Assembly: GCA_947311845.1 (NCBI GenBank) | Contig: CAMZMU010000027.1 | Span: 72,768,184 to 72,832,183 of the forward strand | Direction of reading: 5' to 3' | Length of the DNA: 64,000 bases | Origin: Poa pratensis | Lineage: Eukaryota > Streptophyta > Magnoliopsida > Poales > Poaceae | In this document: positions 30,469-42,517 of the stretch, in pieces | How the letters are laid out: each line of letters opens with the position of its first letter | How positions within the stretch are numbered: the first letter of the stretch is position 1 | Notes under the pieces: model-generated | Database searches by the model: none | Told to the model about the DNA's origin: nothing | Seen by the model: the letters and a program-made list of their open reading frames with translations, nothing else | Made by a program: the position numbers and the translations under genes

Positions 30469-33422
30469 TTAGCATGGCGGCCCTCGCAAATGCGAGGGCA
30501 TCGCTTTTAGCTCCATATTATGTTCATGAATTAAAGTTTTGGTTTCATAGATACTAAAAATAAAAAATTAAATCATAGAATTCAATAAATGTCCTAAATA
30601 TTACGCTAGATGAAATATCACCAACATAGAACCTTTTAACTTATGGAAGAGGGGGTATTCTGACATTTACCAAAAAAACCATGTCACATATTCTAAAATG
30701 TCGTTTACTTTTAACCATATGAAGTGCTCTCTTCCCGTCCTCCCCTATTTTTCATTGTAATCCCTCGTTGAAACATACTTTTAAAACATGTAACAATGAA
30801 TACATGGACTTGATGGCATACAGTTTCACATAACATAATAAAGTTAAGAATAGAATACCTGGATGGTTCATAGTTTCAGCATTTAACTGGTAACCAATTT
30901 ATTTCAAGCCATCTCACAAATAATATTTTTAATTGCACCGTGAAACTCTAACCAGCAGGTTATTATCGCTCCTTGCAGCATACTACTCATACTACCCAAT
31001 AGTTAAGGTCGAACATTTTATTCACATGTTATACCTATTAATTATATGCTCTCGCTCACTTGTATTTATCGTGTCATGAAACAACACTGTTTTTGCATCT
31101 TCATTAGTCATATTTTTGTATACATATTTGCGAATTCCAACGATGTCTCCTATTAAATTCTATAAATAAGAAACCAAATAAATTTCCTACAAAAACCAAA
31201 ATGAATTTTAAAAATAGTGTACTTAATCACAACATAGGAAAACCATATGAACTCATTAGGCACGATTATTTTTCAAAAGGTTATACTCAAAGCAAATTTT
31301 TATTTCTAGTTGAGTGTTACTGGTAGAAATATTTTCTTAAATTTGTAGTCCTCAAAATTAAAACTCCTTTGTTTATTGGGAATTTCTAAGAAGTAACATT
31401 TTATCATGACTCTCGAATTATTTTTAACAAAAATGGTAGGATATCATTTCTGATAGCAAATCAAATATTATCGCTACTTCAAACGACACATCATTGGATG
31501 ATGGTTTATATCATGTTAATGTATACTCATGCAATCTTTCGGTCGTGATGAGTTTAAATTATACTATTACACTTCATAGACTTTAGGAAGGTCTATCAAT
31601 TGTTATAATTATCGTGATCGATGGACCCTTGTTATTTTAAGTACGACTATCAAATACGAATTGACTTGTGAATTGCTCAAACAGATTTATGATGATGTGT
31701 TTGTTTTGATTTTGTGTATGAATAGTTATGGACATTGTTTTTATGGTCTACTAACAAAAGGAGAATCTGCTACAATGCTGACCAGATGTTTTGCTTTTCT
31801 GAGAAATTCCCGCATGTCTATCTTTCTCTACCATGTGCTCGTCTACCATACTTTGATTTTAATGTAGACTTCCTTTTGTGATATATAAATTTAATTTATG
31901 GTGATGGATTAAAAAGTAGATACCACTTTAACGTTACAATTCCATCGAACCTGGTCTTTAAATTTTCCATTTCACCAAAAAGATTTTTTTATTTTTACCA
32001 AGCTCTATTCACACTAAACAAAAGATAGAGTCTCTGAGAGGTGAGAGAGGAAATTATCAATCCCTTTGTGTATTTTAGGTATGTGTGTTCTTCATGATAG
32101 TGTACGGCTTGGGGTTGAAATTGTGCCATATGGAATAATTTTTTATTGGTTTCGCCTAATTCTTTGGGTTTTTTAATGCATCAATGCTTATCAGATAGTG
32201 GTGCATGGGACCGATAGTCCCCGAATAAATCTCATAAGTGTATCTTAGGTATATTATGTTAGTTTGTTCTTCATGAAAATGTCTTGGGGTTGAGATGGTG
32301 CAATGATAAAAGCATATTGACTTTGCCTAATTCTTTGTGCTTTGCTATGGATCAATGCTTCAGGTAGTGGTTCATGAAACTGATGGTCGTGGCTTGTCTT
32401 TTTACTTTTTTATTATTATAATGAAACCTCGTACTATGTGTCGTATGTGTACAATTAAAGAAGATTATTCTCTTGAATATGAACGTCGATAGCGAGCCAA
32501 TAGTTGTAATTCTTTTCAATCTCGGTGCTCCTCGACTCAAGTCATGAATGGACGATTTAGTGTAAGAAGTATGTGTACATGGTGATACCGTGCTAGTGTA
32601 CCCGCGAGTATATCTCGTCAATGGACAATATATTGTAAGGTATGTGTATATCTATATATATGGTGATATAGTGTTAATGTGCCTGCTAGTATATCTACAT
32701 CATACTCAACGTTTCTAAAATTTGCACCCCCTCAGTCCGAAATATAAGGCATGTTTTTTAGAACGATCCTTGATGCACGACTCTGACCAGTAAAATCGTT
32801 GCATTCGTCTTTCAATTTTTTCCATTTTATATATCTTTTATAGTATTTTTGGACATACTCTAAGTACAAACGAAAATAAAGGACGTCATATATTTTGGAA
32901 TGGAGGGTGCAATTATCCTGTGATTAACATTTTATTCTCAACCATGCATACATAGAAATATATGCGAGCATGCAACGTTTATGTAGAGTAACATAGTTTT
33001 CCTTTTTTTTTTCCCTTAAACGCCAGCTGTTTTGGTTGGCCGATACGTTTTAAAATTCTGAAGAAAAAAAAAAGAACGAAGAGTCTTGCCTTCATAAGGT
33101 AGAGAAAGTTAGAGAGGACTCTTAGCCAAAAAACAATGGTCGTGAGGTGGGTAAGCGCCGGCCGGCCGGCATGATGAAGAGGAGTACGATCTGTTTTTTT
33201 TTTTTGTTCTAAACTGTTACGTGATGGTTGTTAAAAAAAACTGCTACGTGGCAATTGAACTTAGAATTGTGTTGGAAAATAATTAAATTGTTACGCGGCC
33301 ATTGAAACTTCATTAAATCTTAGGCACATATTTTAGATCTAACTATTAATTTTTTTTTAGATGATGTGGCTTAACGTGGTGCCTCGAAAAACTCACTCAT
33401 TTTGCTTTTAGTATATAATAGA
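30469..33422 (-). mobile_element. Non-autonomous Helitron (2,954 bp)
   Basis: On the - strand: TCTATTATATACTAAAAGCAAAATGAG at the start (33422) and CCCTCGCATTTGCGAGGGCCGCCATGCTAA at the end (30469), followed by T. The hairpin, eight-base spacing and CTAA match the CTRR rule. Termini are nearly the same as in 21231-25626. No helicase ORF. Contains a degenerate MITE (about 32728-32907). Its 3' end lies 61 bp from the exon-2 acceptor. Confidence 0.85.
32728..32907. mobile_element. Degenerate Stowaway-like MITE inside the Helitron
   Basis: CCCCTCAGTCCGAAATATAAGGCATG at the left and CGTCATATATTTTGGAATGGAGGG at the right are inverted relatives of the CTCCCTCCG-type terminus. Confidence 0.6.
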
Positions 33423-34806
33423 TAACAATTTTCATAATTATGTGGAACCAAATAACAAAAAACATTTGTTTTTCCTCGAGAACTAAAAACACATTTTTAT
33501 ACATAAAATTGTAAATTATGTCCTAGAAATCAAGATGGCAATGTGCAACCTGATGATGGCCTACAAAAACAACAAATCCAGTACAGAGAATATTTGAAAG
33601 GTAGGTATCGCACAGTAAGCCAACACATATCGAACTATCAGCTATGGCTATATGAGTACGTACCAGATAAGATCAGTCGCGGTCGTAGACTGCAAGCCAT
33701 GCCACTTTGCCTATGAGAGCTACCTGAAGGATTGACCCCTCTCACCTTTATTATTCTGATTCAACTAATCTTGGTTGATGTTATCACCGACGACCCAACA
33801 ACATCACGCACTTACTAATTACACTATCTATGCCCATGACACATAAGTCTAGCTCCTGCATGCGGTGCATATCCCAATTGGACAAAAATTTACTTACTCC
33901 CTTCAAAGTCATAGAAGTCCTTAATATACGTCTTTTCAGACATTGACCAAATGACCACAAATATACTTTGCCTCCCGAGATCCCGTGATCTATTTATATT
34001 AAAAAAAAATCAAAACTATGTTTACAAGTTTTAGAAATCTGACAAAACTTTGAGTGTCAACGAGGCATTCTCAAGCATGCGAAATCACAAAAGGGAAAAT
34101 CTTGTATTTGGAAATTTTAAAATGTGTATACTGAGTCCACGCATTTGTGATTTTTTATGTAGTCCTATATATAAAGTACTTCATATTTAAAAAAATCACG
34201 TTTGTTGGATACAACATTGACAACATGCATGATTTTTTTTTTCAGATTTTTAGAAACTTGTAAATATGTTATATTTAAAGTAAAGAGATCAATGGAGCTC
34301 GGGAGTCCGAAATCTTTGTTCGTTCAAATACATATATTATACATTTAAGTAATAATATTGTATTTCCCAATGAAATAAATTATGTCATATTACTTCAAGC
34401 ATATTAACAACAAAATTCATAGTTGTTTTTGTACATTTGAGACTGTAAAATGTGAAAAACATTTCATACAATTTAGCGGAGAAATTCTAGAAAAAGTCAT
34501 GGCCTGATTACGCACAAATATATACATCTGTAACGCAATAGGTGGTAATTTTGCGTGCTCACGAAAGCTTATATAGAAAAGCGGTCCAGCGAAGACTTGC
34601 AGTCCAACAGTACGATCCTGCGTCCATGCTACCCTAGCTAGCTTGCTGGGTGCAACTGTGCAAGGCAAGCGTGATCGATGATACTCCAGAACTTGATTAG
34701 TTCTTTGACCTCAAAGCAGCATGCGCGCGCGTCGCTAGCTACCTATCCAGAACTTACTAACAAACTACGATTACGAACACGGCTACCTCACACAAAGAAA
34801 CCAGAC

Positions 34807-35311
34807 TTTTTTTTTTGCGATGACAAACACAGAATTACAGCGACAAATTACAAGAAGGCCCTCATAAGAAAAGGAATTACAAACCAGCCCTTTGGCAACT
34901 CGACGACGCCGGAGACAACGAGCGCTGTCGGTGGCACACCGCTGCTCGAACTCCGCTTGAAGCCTTGGATCCGGAGCCCCCCTAAGCACACGGGAAGTCG
35001 CCGAGCACCGATCCCGAAGGATCTACGCCTGAAGACGCCGTCGTCGTCACGCCGCTGCACCTCTGCATCCGCCAGATGTTCCTGCGCCAGATCCGCCGTC
35101 TCACGGACTCCGGCAAATGGGGGGACGAGCCGAGCAGCTCCGCAGAGCCGCGGACTCGCTGTAGGCGGCGGGTCGACGCCGGAGCTCCACGGAGCACCAC
35201 CGTCGAGGGAGAGGACCGCCACCTGCAAAACCAACACCGGCCGCGCCTCCTCCGCCATGGCGACGCCGGCTGAAACCCAACTCACACCTAATACACATAT
35301 GCACATGTAAA
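34807..35311 (-). mobile_element. Poly(A)-tailed retroposon, 505 bp, 15-bp TSD
   Basis: ACAAAGAAACCAGAC flanks it at 34792-34806 and 35312-35326. The + strand opens with ten Ts, so the element is a - strand poly(A)-tailed insertion made by LINE machinery. Just inside the tail it matches the retroposon at 40453-41509 (GGTTTGTAATTCCTTTTCTTATGAGGGCCTT against GGTTGTAATTTTCTTTACTTTGAGGTCCTT). The 155-aa open frame over it has no recognised domain. Confidence 0.9.
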
Positions 35312-35326
35312 ACAAAGAAACCAGAC

Positions 35327-35792
35327 TTAAATGATCCTGTATGAAGAACTAAATTAGCTAAACAGATGAGACATAATTATTACGGGGAACCCGCATGGCC
35401 CAACGATTTCTTATATATTTTTCCAGTAGTAATTCTAGGTACTATATATTGCATGTAATGTAGATTTAGCGGTTCTCGAGCCATCAATGATTGGTGAACC
35501 AGCGGATCTCCTTTGGAAATATTACCTGCTTACATATATGCAGCTCTCACGGGAACGTATCACGTGAAAATGGACCAGATCCTGCAAATGTGCAAATGTC
35601 TGTCGCAACTCCTTTGGAAATATTACCTGCTTACATATATGCAGCCCTCAGGGTCCAGCTCTATCTAAGAACCAATGGATGTCCTTACTCCCTCCAATTT
35701 AAAATAAGTGTCACAGTAACCGGAGATAGTTTAAAAAATATAACAAGAAATGTACACGCGCGTAAGCACACATACTCAGGCACGTGGGTTCG
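35327..35792. repeat. Intron segment with a ~40-bp direct repeat
   Basis: CTCCTTTGGAAATATTACCTGCTTACATATATGCAG occurs at 35508 and 35610. A single MITE-like end (TACTCCCTCCAATTTAAAATAAGTGTCACAGT) follows at 35687. Confidence 0.7.
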
Positions 35793-37050
35793 AAGCCTGA
35801 TGGAAGTACTGTCTGTTGTACTTGTACGGTTGCACTCTACAAGAATATACTCCTACCTATGTACGAGGCATATATGCATGACCGGTGGATGGTCAGTCCT
35901 TGTGTTTGCTAGTAGAGTGGGGTTTTCTATTAGGTCCGCCTGCCATTAGCACGACCAGATCGAAAGCAAGATATTATTATCTGAGATCGAGCTGGGACAA
36001 AAGCAGAGCAATACTTGTTTTGGCATGATGTAGTTATCTAATGATTAACTAGCTAGAGTATGTTTTTAGGGGGGCTAAAGCATGTATGCGTGGAAAGGAT
36101 ATGTTTTTAGGGGGAATAAAGGATATTAAGGTTGTACTCCACTGTCCTTAACTACACTGCATTTCTGAGTTCGGTCCAAGTCAAACTAAATAAATTTAAT
36201 AACATGTATCATATACAATTATATTTTATGATAAATTTAGTAATATTTATTATATATTGTAGACCTTGATATTTTTCTTACATGATTGGTTGAACTTTAC
36301 AAAGTGTAACCTTGCCTAAACTCTAACTAAAGGTAATTATAAATGGAGCGGCTATTGTTACCTCGTTCGACCAAAGTAGATCTTCACCAGGTAGAAACTT
36401 GTGAATTTTATACGATAATTATACTTATATTATTTTATATTAAATATGTTGATATTTTCTTACTTGATTGGTTAAACTTTATAAATATTGATTGACTGAT
36501 AGTACTTTAAAAGCAGTCGATCCTGCCGCCTGATTAGATAGAAAGCTATGCCCCTATTTCATTAACGAAGCCTGATGGAAGTACTGTCTGTTGTACTTGT
36601 ACGGTTGCACTCTACAGGAATATACTCCTACCTATCACGAGGCATATATGCATGACCGGTGGATGGCCAGTCCTTGTCTTTGCTAGTAGAGTAGCGTTTT
36701 CTATTAGGTCTGCCTGCCATAAGCACGACCAGAAAGCAAGATACTACTATCTGAGATGGAGGCGGGACAAAAGCAGAGCAAATACTCGTTTTGGCATGAT
36801 GTAGTTATCTAATGATTAACTAGTGTACGTTTTTTTAGGGGGGCTAAAGTATGTATGTGTGGAAAGGAAACTAATGGTTATACTACGGTAGTACTCCGCT
36901 ATCCATAACTACATTGCATTTCTGAGTTTATTCAAAGTCAAATTTTATAAATTTTTAAATGTATATCCTATAAAATTATATTTTATGTTGATATTTTCTT
37001 ATCGGATTGGTTAAACTTTATAAAATTTGATTGACTAATTATGAAAATAT
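35793..37050. repeat. Diverged tandem duplication, ~0.5-kb units about 773 bp apart
   Basis: The unit from CGAAGCCTGATGGAAGTACTG (35793) to about 36330 recurs from 36566 to about 37040, with many substitutions and small indels. The latter parts drift further. The shared 5' portion is the best preserved. No coding sense. Confidence 0.8.
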
Positions 37051-37383
37051 CGTTGTTTTTCCCCTCGTTCCACCAGACCACCAAAGCACCAGCTAGCAAC
37101 TTGTGTTATGTATGGGCCTGCATGCCTGCCCAGCATAGGCAACTTACCTTTTTAGGGTCTTGTTAATCGTGGACTTGCATGTACGACTCAGCAATTAATT
37201 AAGGACGTGATATAGTTCGATCAAATGTCTATCTATAACTAGTAGTAGTACCTTTTGCCGGCTTAATGAAGCATAAGAAATATGGCTTAGCGTGTAGAGT
37301 TAGTTAAGCATATATATATATTGTCATGAACATGTCCCATATGTTGAAAGGTGGCAAGCTTGTCAAAGTTGCAGGCATATGTA

Positions 37384-37507
37384 TTCCCTCCGTTCACAAA
37401 AGGATGTCTCACCTAACTCTAAATTTGGATGTATCTACACACTAAATTATGTTTAGATACATCTAAATTTGGAGTTGGTTAAGACATCCTTTTATGAATG
37501 GAGGGAG
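37384..37507. mobile_element. Stowaway MITE (124 bp)
   Basis: TTCCCTCCGTTCACAAAAGGATGTCTC at the left, inverted as AAGACATCCTTTTATGAATGGAGGGAG at the right, flanked by TA at 37382-37383 and 37508-37509. Confidence 0.93.
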
Positions 37508-37998
37508 TAGTAGGTAACACACCACTCGCGGTCAATGAGAGCTACTTGATCAGTTGACATGATCAACTCCTTTGAACTACTTTCGATCTGAGTCATCCAA
37601 GAATGTGACCCAACAATATACCATGGTCGCTTGCAGGGCCAGCTGATGAACGGTTGGGTAAATCCCTGCTATTTTCCACCGACGCAACCACTCCCGCCCG
37701 CACTGATCAATTCCCGCTAGCTAGCATCCAAAGGGAGTTGCTTCACGTACGACGTTTTGCGTAACACTTTGTCCCACGCATGTAATCCGACGACGGTGGA
37801 AACACCAATGCAAGTAACCGGGCAACGCCATAGAAATCCAGACGCATAACATTAACAACATCTAGCTAGATATATAGAAGGCCATATTTTTTTAAATTTA
37901 CAACTTACAAAGCAGCACGGCGTTGTGTGTACTAGATAGGCGGCTAGGCCGGGCAAGGTCTAAATATTTTTGGTGGACTAATTAACATGGTCATGGGT

Positions 37999-39624
37999 AC
38001 ATCTTGATATACAGGTAAGACCGGACCCCTGCCTCTCGCGTCGCCCCCCCAGGCGACGCCAGGGGCGAACCCGAGCACCGCCGCCAGCCTCTCCACCACG
38101 ACACCACCCTGCCGCTGCCGCCGCCGGCCGTGTCCGCGGCGGTGGCGGCACCCCTCCGCCACCAAAGGGGTGGTCGTGGGGGGAGGGTTCTCGTCCTCGT
38201 CGGGGGGTGGACCGACCCGTGGGGGCGGCGTCGGTTGGGGCGGAGGGAGCCGGGCCGGCGGGCCCGGGTGGAGGAGGCGCCTGGCGCTCTGTCTGCGGGC
38301 GGCGGAGGCGCCGTCGCCGACTGTGGCGATGCGAGGTTGGTGGAGTTCGCGCCTGCTCCCGATGGGCTTCGCGGGCCCAATCTGGGCCCGTCGGGCACGG
38401 GCTAGGGGCGCGTCGAGGCTGGGCGTCCGGGGAGCGAGGCGCCGAGGCAGAGCTCGGAGTGGGGCGCAGGGCTGGCGCGCTGGTGCTGGGGCGGTGCGGA
38501 AGCCGGGGAGGCGCTCCGGAGCTGTGGAGATGATGCGGCGTCCATGAGTGAGGAGAAGGGTGCGAGGGCGGCGGCGCGGCTGCGGAGGGCGGAGGAGGAT
38601 AAGGCGTTTGGCGTGGGAGGTGGCCTTCTGGCCACCGTGCTCCAGCGCCCGGGTGCGAGGAAGCCGGGGCGGCGGCCCCGGGCCAAAGGCTGCAGCTGCA
38701 GCGGTGAGGCATGGAGGCCACGGCCACGGGCGCTGTGGCCATCATGGCCGGTGGTCGAGCTCGGTGGGCGGCGGTAGGGCAGCTCTGCGAGTGGTGTCGC
38801 TCCCTTGCTTTGCGGTGCGGACAATCTCCGGGCGAAGGCCTTGTTCCGACTTGGTCGGAGCCGGCGACGGCGGCGCTTTTTGAGCGTCGTTTTCCTTCTT
38901 GAGGGCGTCGTTGTGGAGTGCTTGGTCCTGCCCGACGTGGATGGTGCTAAGAGTCCCGGGTGAAAGCCTAAGCTCCATCGGGAGCGGGCGGCGACGACGG
39001 ACGCGTCGTTTCCTTGTTGGAGGCGCCGCCTTGGTGGTTCTTAGCCCTCACGGTGTGATGGGCTCGCGGCGCTCGGGGAGGGCTGTTCTGTTGTCTGGGA
39101 GCGGATGACCGGGGTGGCGGCCCTGGACGGTGGCGGTACGTCGAGACGGCGGTCTCGGTCTCCCACGCTACGGCGGTTCTATGAGGCAGAGCCGTTGTCT
39201 AGCGGGGGTCTGGGTGGCGACCTGGATGAAGACTGCGTGGGCAGAGGGTTCGTCGACCTGCTTGGATCACCTTCGGGCAATGCGAAGGTTGATCTGGTTG
39301 CTATACCGGGGCGGCGGCCCGGAACATGGTGGTTTTGGTGGCAACCTGGATAAAGACTGCGTGGGCAGAGGGTTCGTCGACCATGACTGGATCGCTTCCG
39401 GGCAATGCGGAGGTCCATCTGGTTGCTACGCCGGAGCGGCGGCTCCGGAGCGGGTGGTGTGTGTTTGTGGCGTTTGTCCGGCTTGTGTCGTGTGGGCGAC
39501 GGGTCGCTTCGTCTGTGTGTTCTTTTGTACAGCTTGTATGATTTTTGGACCCGGTTTTCCTTATAAACTGGGTCAATTCTTTCTATCTAATCGAGCGGTG
39601 GTACGACCACCTTGTCCTCAAAAA
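37999..39624 (+). mobile_element. GC-rich retroposon with short A-tail, 1,626 bp, 15-bp TSD
   Basis: AACATGGTCATGGGT occurs at 37984-37998 and 39625-39639. The inserted sequence ends CCTCAAAAAA before the right copy, as for LINE-mediated insertion. The body is over 65% GC in its first kilobase and has many overlapping ORFs on both strands with no recognised domain. Two copies of a ~60-bp block (CTGGATGAAGACTGCGTGGGCAGAGGGTTCGTCGACC-like) occur near 39220 and 39348. It is a different family from the other two retroposons in this intron. Confidence 0.88.
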
Positions 39625-40452
39625 AACATGGTCATGGGTGCCAATCTGGCAATCCCAATCGAATCATGATTTTTCAGTACAGCAGCAGTTCACATGTCAA
39701 CTAACGTATGCTTAGTTGGCTACTATTTCTTTGAATCCATGCATGTTGTGATGACACAGTGTAAAACAATTTATCGCCTTCAATATTGTAATATCAGTTT
39801 TACCTTTCATGGGATGGGATAACCTACTATAAACGCGTGAGTGCGATACTATTAAAAGAAGTCGCATCTTTGATTTGAGATACTATACCGAACTACTAGA
39901 ATTAATATACTACTACCGGTTCCAATCTATGATGATTCTTTCAAGTGGTGAACGACCAGTCTTATCTTAGTTTGTTGTGGTACATGCTGCATATATACAT
40001 TTAACTAGAAGTCTAGAATAAAAGATCAACGCAGTTTCCCACAACTAGGAGGATACGCACCTATCATCATTTTTGAATAAAAGATATGCATGTGAAAAGC
40101 AAAAGGTGGTGGATTCCCAAAAAAACAAGAAGGTGGTGCGTGGTAGCTAGCACAGCCTGCAGCCGCTGGATCGATCTCGAGTCTCCACTGATCTGGTGAA
40201 GATGAGATGAGCACTATGCATCCAGCTACCCGTGATGGAGCTCCATGCCCTGCCTTGCCCAGCTCCACACTGCAGACTGCACGCACATGTGTAGAGCGCG
40301 AGAGATGAGCTAATCCATCCATCGTTTTCGTTCGCTGCAGGTGGCATGGCAGATCGATCGCACCCACACTGCAGATCGACTGCACGCACCAAAACAAATG
40401 CAAAGACTCTAGTACTCATGTCCTACGTACACCTTGTCGCCATCTTCATGTC

Positions 40453-41509
40453 TTTTTTTTTTTGAACAAGGAGAAGGACCCTGAATGGTCTAGACTGCAT
40501 TATTCGGTGGAGTTACAAATTACATCAAGGACCTCAAAGTAAAGAAAATTACAACCAAGTCCTTTACCACCGGAATCAAGCAACTCAACACTGCGACCAT
40601 CGACGCCATCGCCGGGGACAAGACCACTTGGAGACGGTGTGATGTTTGATGCCGCGGCGGAGCTGGAGAAGGGCCTCCGCAATGGCACATTGGCCTCGAG
40701 GTTGAAGACGCCAAGGCATAGAAATTGCCATGGCACGGAGCGGCTCCTTGAGCCAGGAATACAGCAGCATATACATGCCACCATTGATGATCTCCGTAGC
40801 TCGCAGTCATATCTCCTTGTGGAAATCCAGAACCAAATCGCCGATCTTCTTTTCCGCAACCACTGCGGCATAGCAAGACAAGAACTTGCGTTCCAGAAAT
40901 TCCAGAAAACCTAGCTTCCCACCATCGGACAGGATGCACAAATCCGTCATCATACTCCGGCTTCTTGCCACAAGCCATAGGAGACAGATCGAAGAAATAG
41001 CAGCAAGGAACTAGAGGTTCGGCCTTATGGAAGCCGGCAGAACTTCTCTTCATCACCAACTCTGACCTCCAGAGCACCGCATGAAGAAGAGCAAGAACAG
41101 CCCGAGGCAAGGGTTGGCCGGAAAACCCCAACCATAGCTTCCTTTGCGTACCTTATTCAGAGAGATGCACACCTCCATCAACGTCGCCTGCAGCTCCGCT
41201 TGCCACGGCGAGCAGCAGCTAGGAGGAAGAAGGCCACGGTGCGGCGGATCTGGCCGCCAAGATCCACCACGCTACTCTCAAGCAACGCCAAAAAGGCAAA
41301 ACTAGCACAGCGGCTAACACTAAATCTAAACCTAGTATTTACAAGCCAGGCTACGCCACCATGTCCACGCCAATCGGCATCGCCGTCGGAGAGGAGCAAG
41401 GCGCGCGCCGGCGCAGCGGCGGAGAAGTCGAAGACGACTCTCAAAGCACTGTTTGGATTTTGTCGAGGGAGGTGGGAGACTGGACTGGAGTCTGTGTGCG
41501 CTTACATGT
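40453..41509 (-). mobile_element. Poly(A)-tailed retroposon, 1,057 bp, 14-bp TSD
   Basis: GCCATCTTCATGTC flanks it at 40439-40452 and 41510-41523. Eleven Ts on the + strand mark the tail. The 3' end matches the retroposon at 34807-35311. Its longest - strand frame (203 aa, 41131-40520) shows no reverse transcriptase motif, so it is non-autonomous. Confidence 0.92.
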
Positions 41510-41979
41510 GCCATCTTCATGTCAAGTACATTATATCTGCCATATGCACAAGAGAAATTCCCCGGCCGGGCTGCCATCTGCCATATCTTCATGTTCGTTC
41601 TCCATATAAAGTTTGATTTTGACTAAACCGAGTGCGATTGATAATTATAAAAGGGAGAGTATATTAGAGTATTAGACTACTATTCAAAGGAAAAGTTGTG
41701 TAAAGACTATTATTCGTGTGTAATGGTACCTTCACCTATATATCACCGTCCCTCTCTCGAGAGAGAGACTTTGTGGGGTGCAACCGTGCAAGTGTCTCTA
41801 GTGCTATTTTCGCACCCAGCTACCCTACGATCTGCAGGTCACGTAGGTACTTATATTTCCTCAGTTGGCACTACTACTAGCCTGAACTTATTATCATGCG
41901 CACGCATGCTCATAGTCGACCAAGAATTAATCAATAAACGTCGACATATTACACCATGCATTCAAATATGCGTACGTAC

Positions 41980-42424
41980 CTGCATTATTAGCCGGCATGT
42001 CGAGCGGCGGCACGCCGGGCGCCGGCTCCGGCAGCAGCTCCTCCTTGGGGATCGCCATGGGGTGGTCCAGGTGCTTCACCTCCTCCAGCGTGCACGCCGC
42101 CGTCGCCTCCACGAACCACGCGCCCTCGCCGGTGCACGCCACCCTCACCTCCCCGTCCTCCACCTCCACGAACCGCCCGGCGAACGGGTAGTAGTCCACC
42201 AGCGCCTTCCCAAGCGCCTCCCTCACCACCCTCGCCGGCTCTCCGGCCGCCTTCCTCTCGTCGTTGTCGCCATCCTTGACGGCGTCGAAGACGTGCAGCG
42301 AGAGCACCAGGTGGCGCAGCCCCGGCACCCGGTCGAGCGCCGACAGCGGGAGCGTGCCCCCCACCGGCGTGGCCGACGCCGGCGCCACCATCGACTTGCT
42401 CGTCCTCGTCACCGCGAACCCCAT
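41980..42424 (-). CDS. BAHD acyltransferase, exon 1, with a probable 1-bp frameshift near its end
   Basis: ATG at 42422-42424 opens MGFAVTRTSKSMVAPASATP, then LDRVPGLRHLVLSLHVFDAV and ALGKALVDYYPFAGRF, the N-terminal half of a plant BAHD enzyme; it resembles the grass group that contains p-coumaroyl-CoA:monolignol transferases (from recall). With exon 2 the protein would be about 435 residues, the usual BAHD size. The last bases before donor GTACGT read CCGGCTAATAATGCAG. In the exon frame these give PANNA plus one base, but shifted by one they give LIMQ, exactly the expected lead into exon 2 (VTEF). One extra G (or a sequencing error) therefore seems to have broken the frame 13 bp from the junction. 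Base composition is GC-rich like exon 2. Confidence 0.85.
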
Positions 42425-42510
42425 GGCTCCGTTGTTCGTTCGTTCGAGCTGCTAGCCTTGCGTTCTGCAAGATGGTCGATGGATATGTGTCGTCGTGCTT
42501 GTGTATGTGT

Positions 42511-42517
42511 TATATAG
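42511..42517 (-). promoter_or_regulatory. TATA box of the BAHD gene
   Basis: CTATATA on the - strand within TGTCTATATAACACA, about 87 bp upstream of the ATG. This would give a 5' UTR near 55 nt if initiation is ~30 bp downstream. Confidence 0.6.

Larger units (their letters stand above)
30408..41979 (-). other. Intron 1 of the BAHD gene (11.6 kb), filled with mobile elements
   Basis: Donor GTACGT at 41974-41979 (reverse strand) and acceptor TGCATGCAG next to 30407 sit at the intron position conserved in one-intron BAHD genes, after the codon for Q in the ...MQ/VTEF junction. Contents: Helitron 30469-33422, retroposons 34807-35311, 37999-39624 and 40453-41509, a Stowaway MITE 37384-37507, and a diverged tandem duplication 35793-37050. 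33423-34791, 39640-40438 and 41524-41971 are AT-rich with only fragments of MITE-like sequence. Confidence 0.75.

Noticed and set aside
37978..39669. Overlapping 100-255 aa ORFs on both strands
   Set aside because: All lie in the GC-rich retroposon, where stop codons are rare by composition; no conserved motif.
42264..42517. + strand ORFs and the 273-aa frame 41696-42517
   Set aside because: Antisense to BAHD exon 1.
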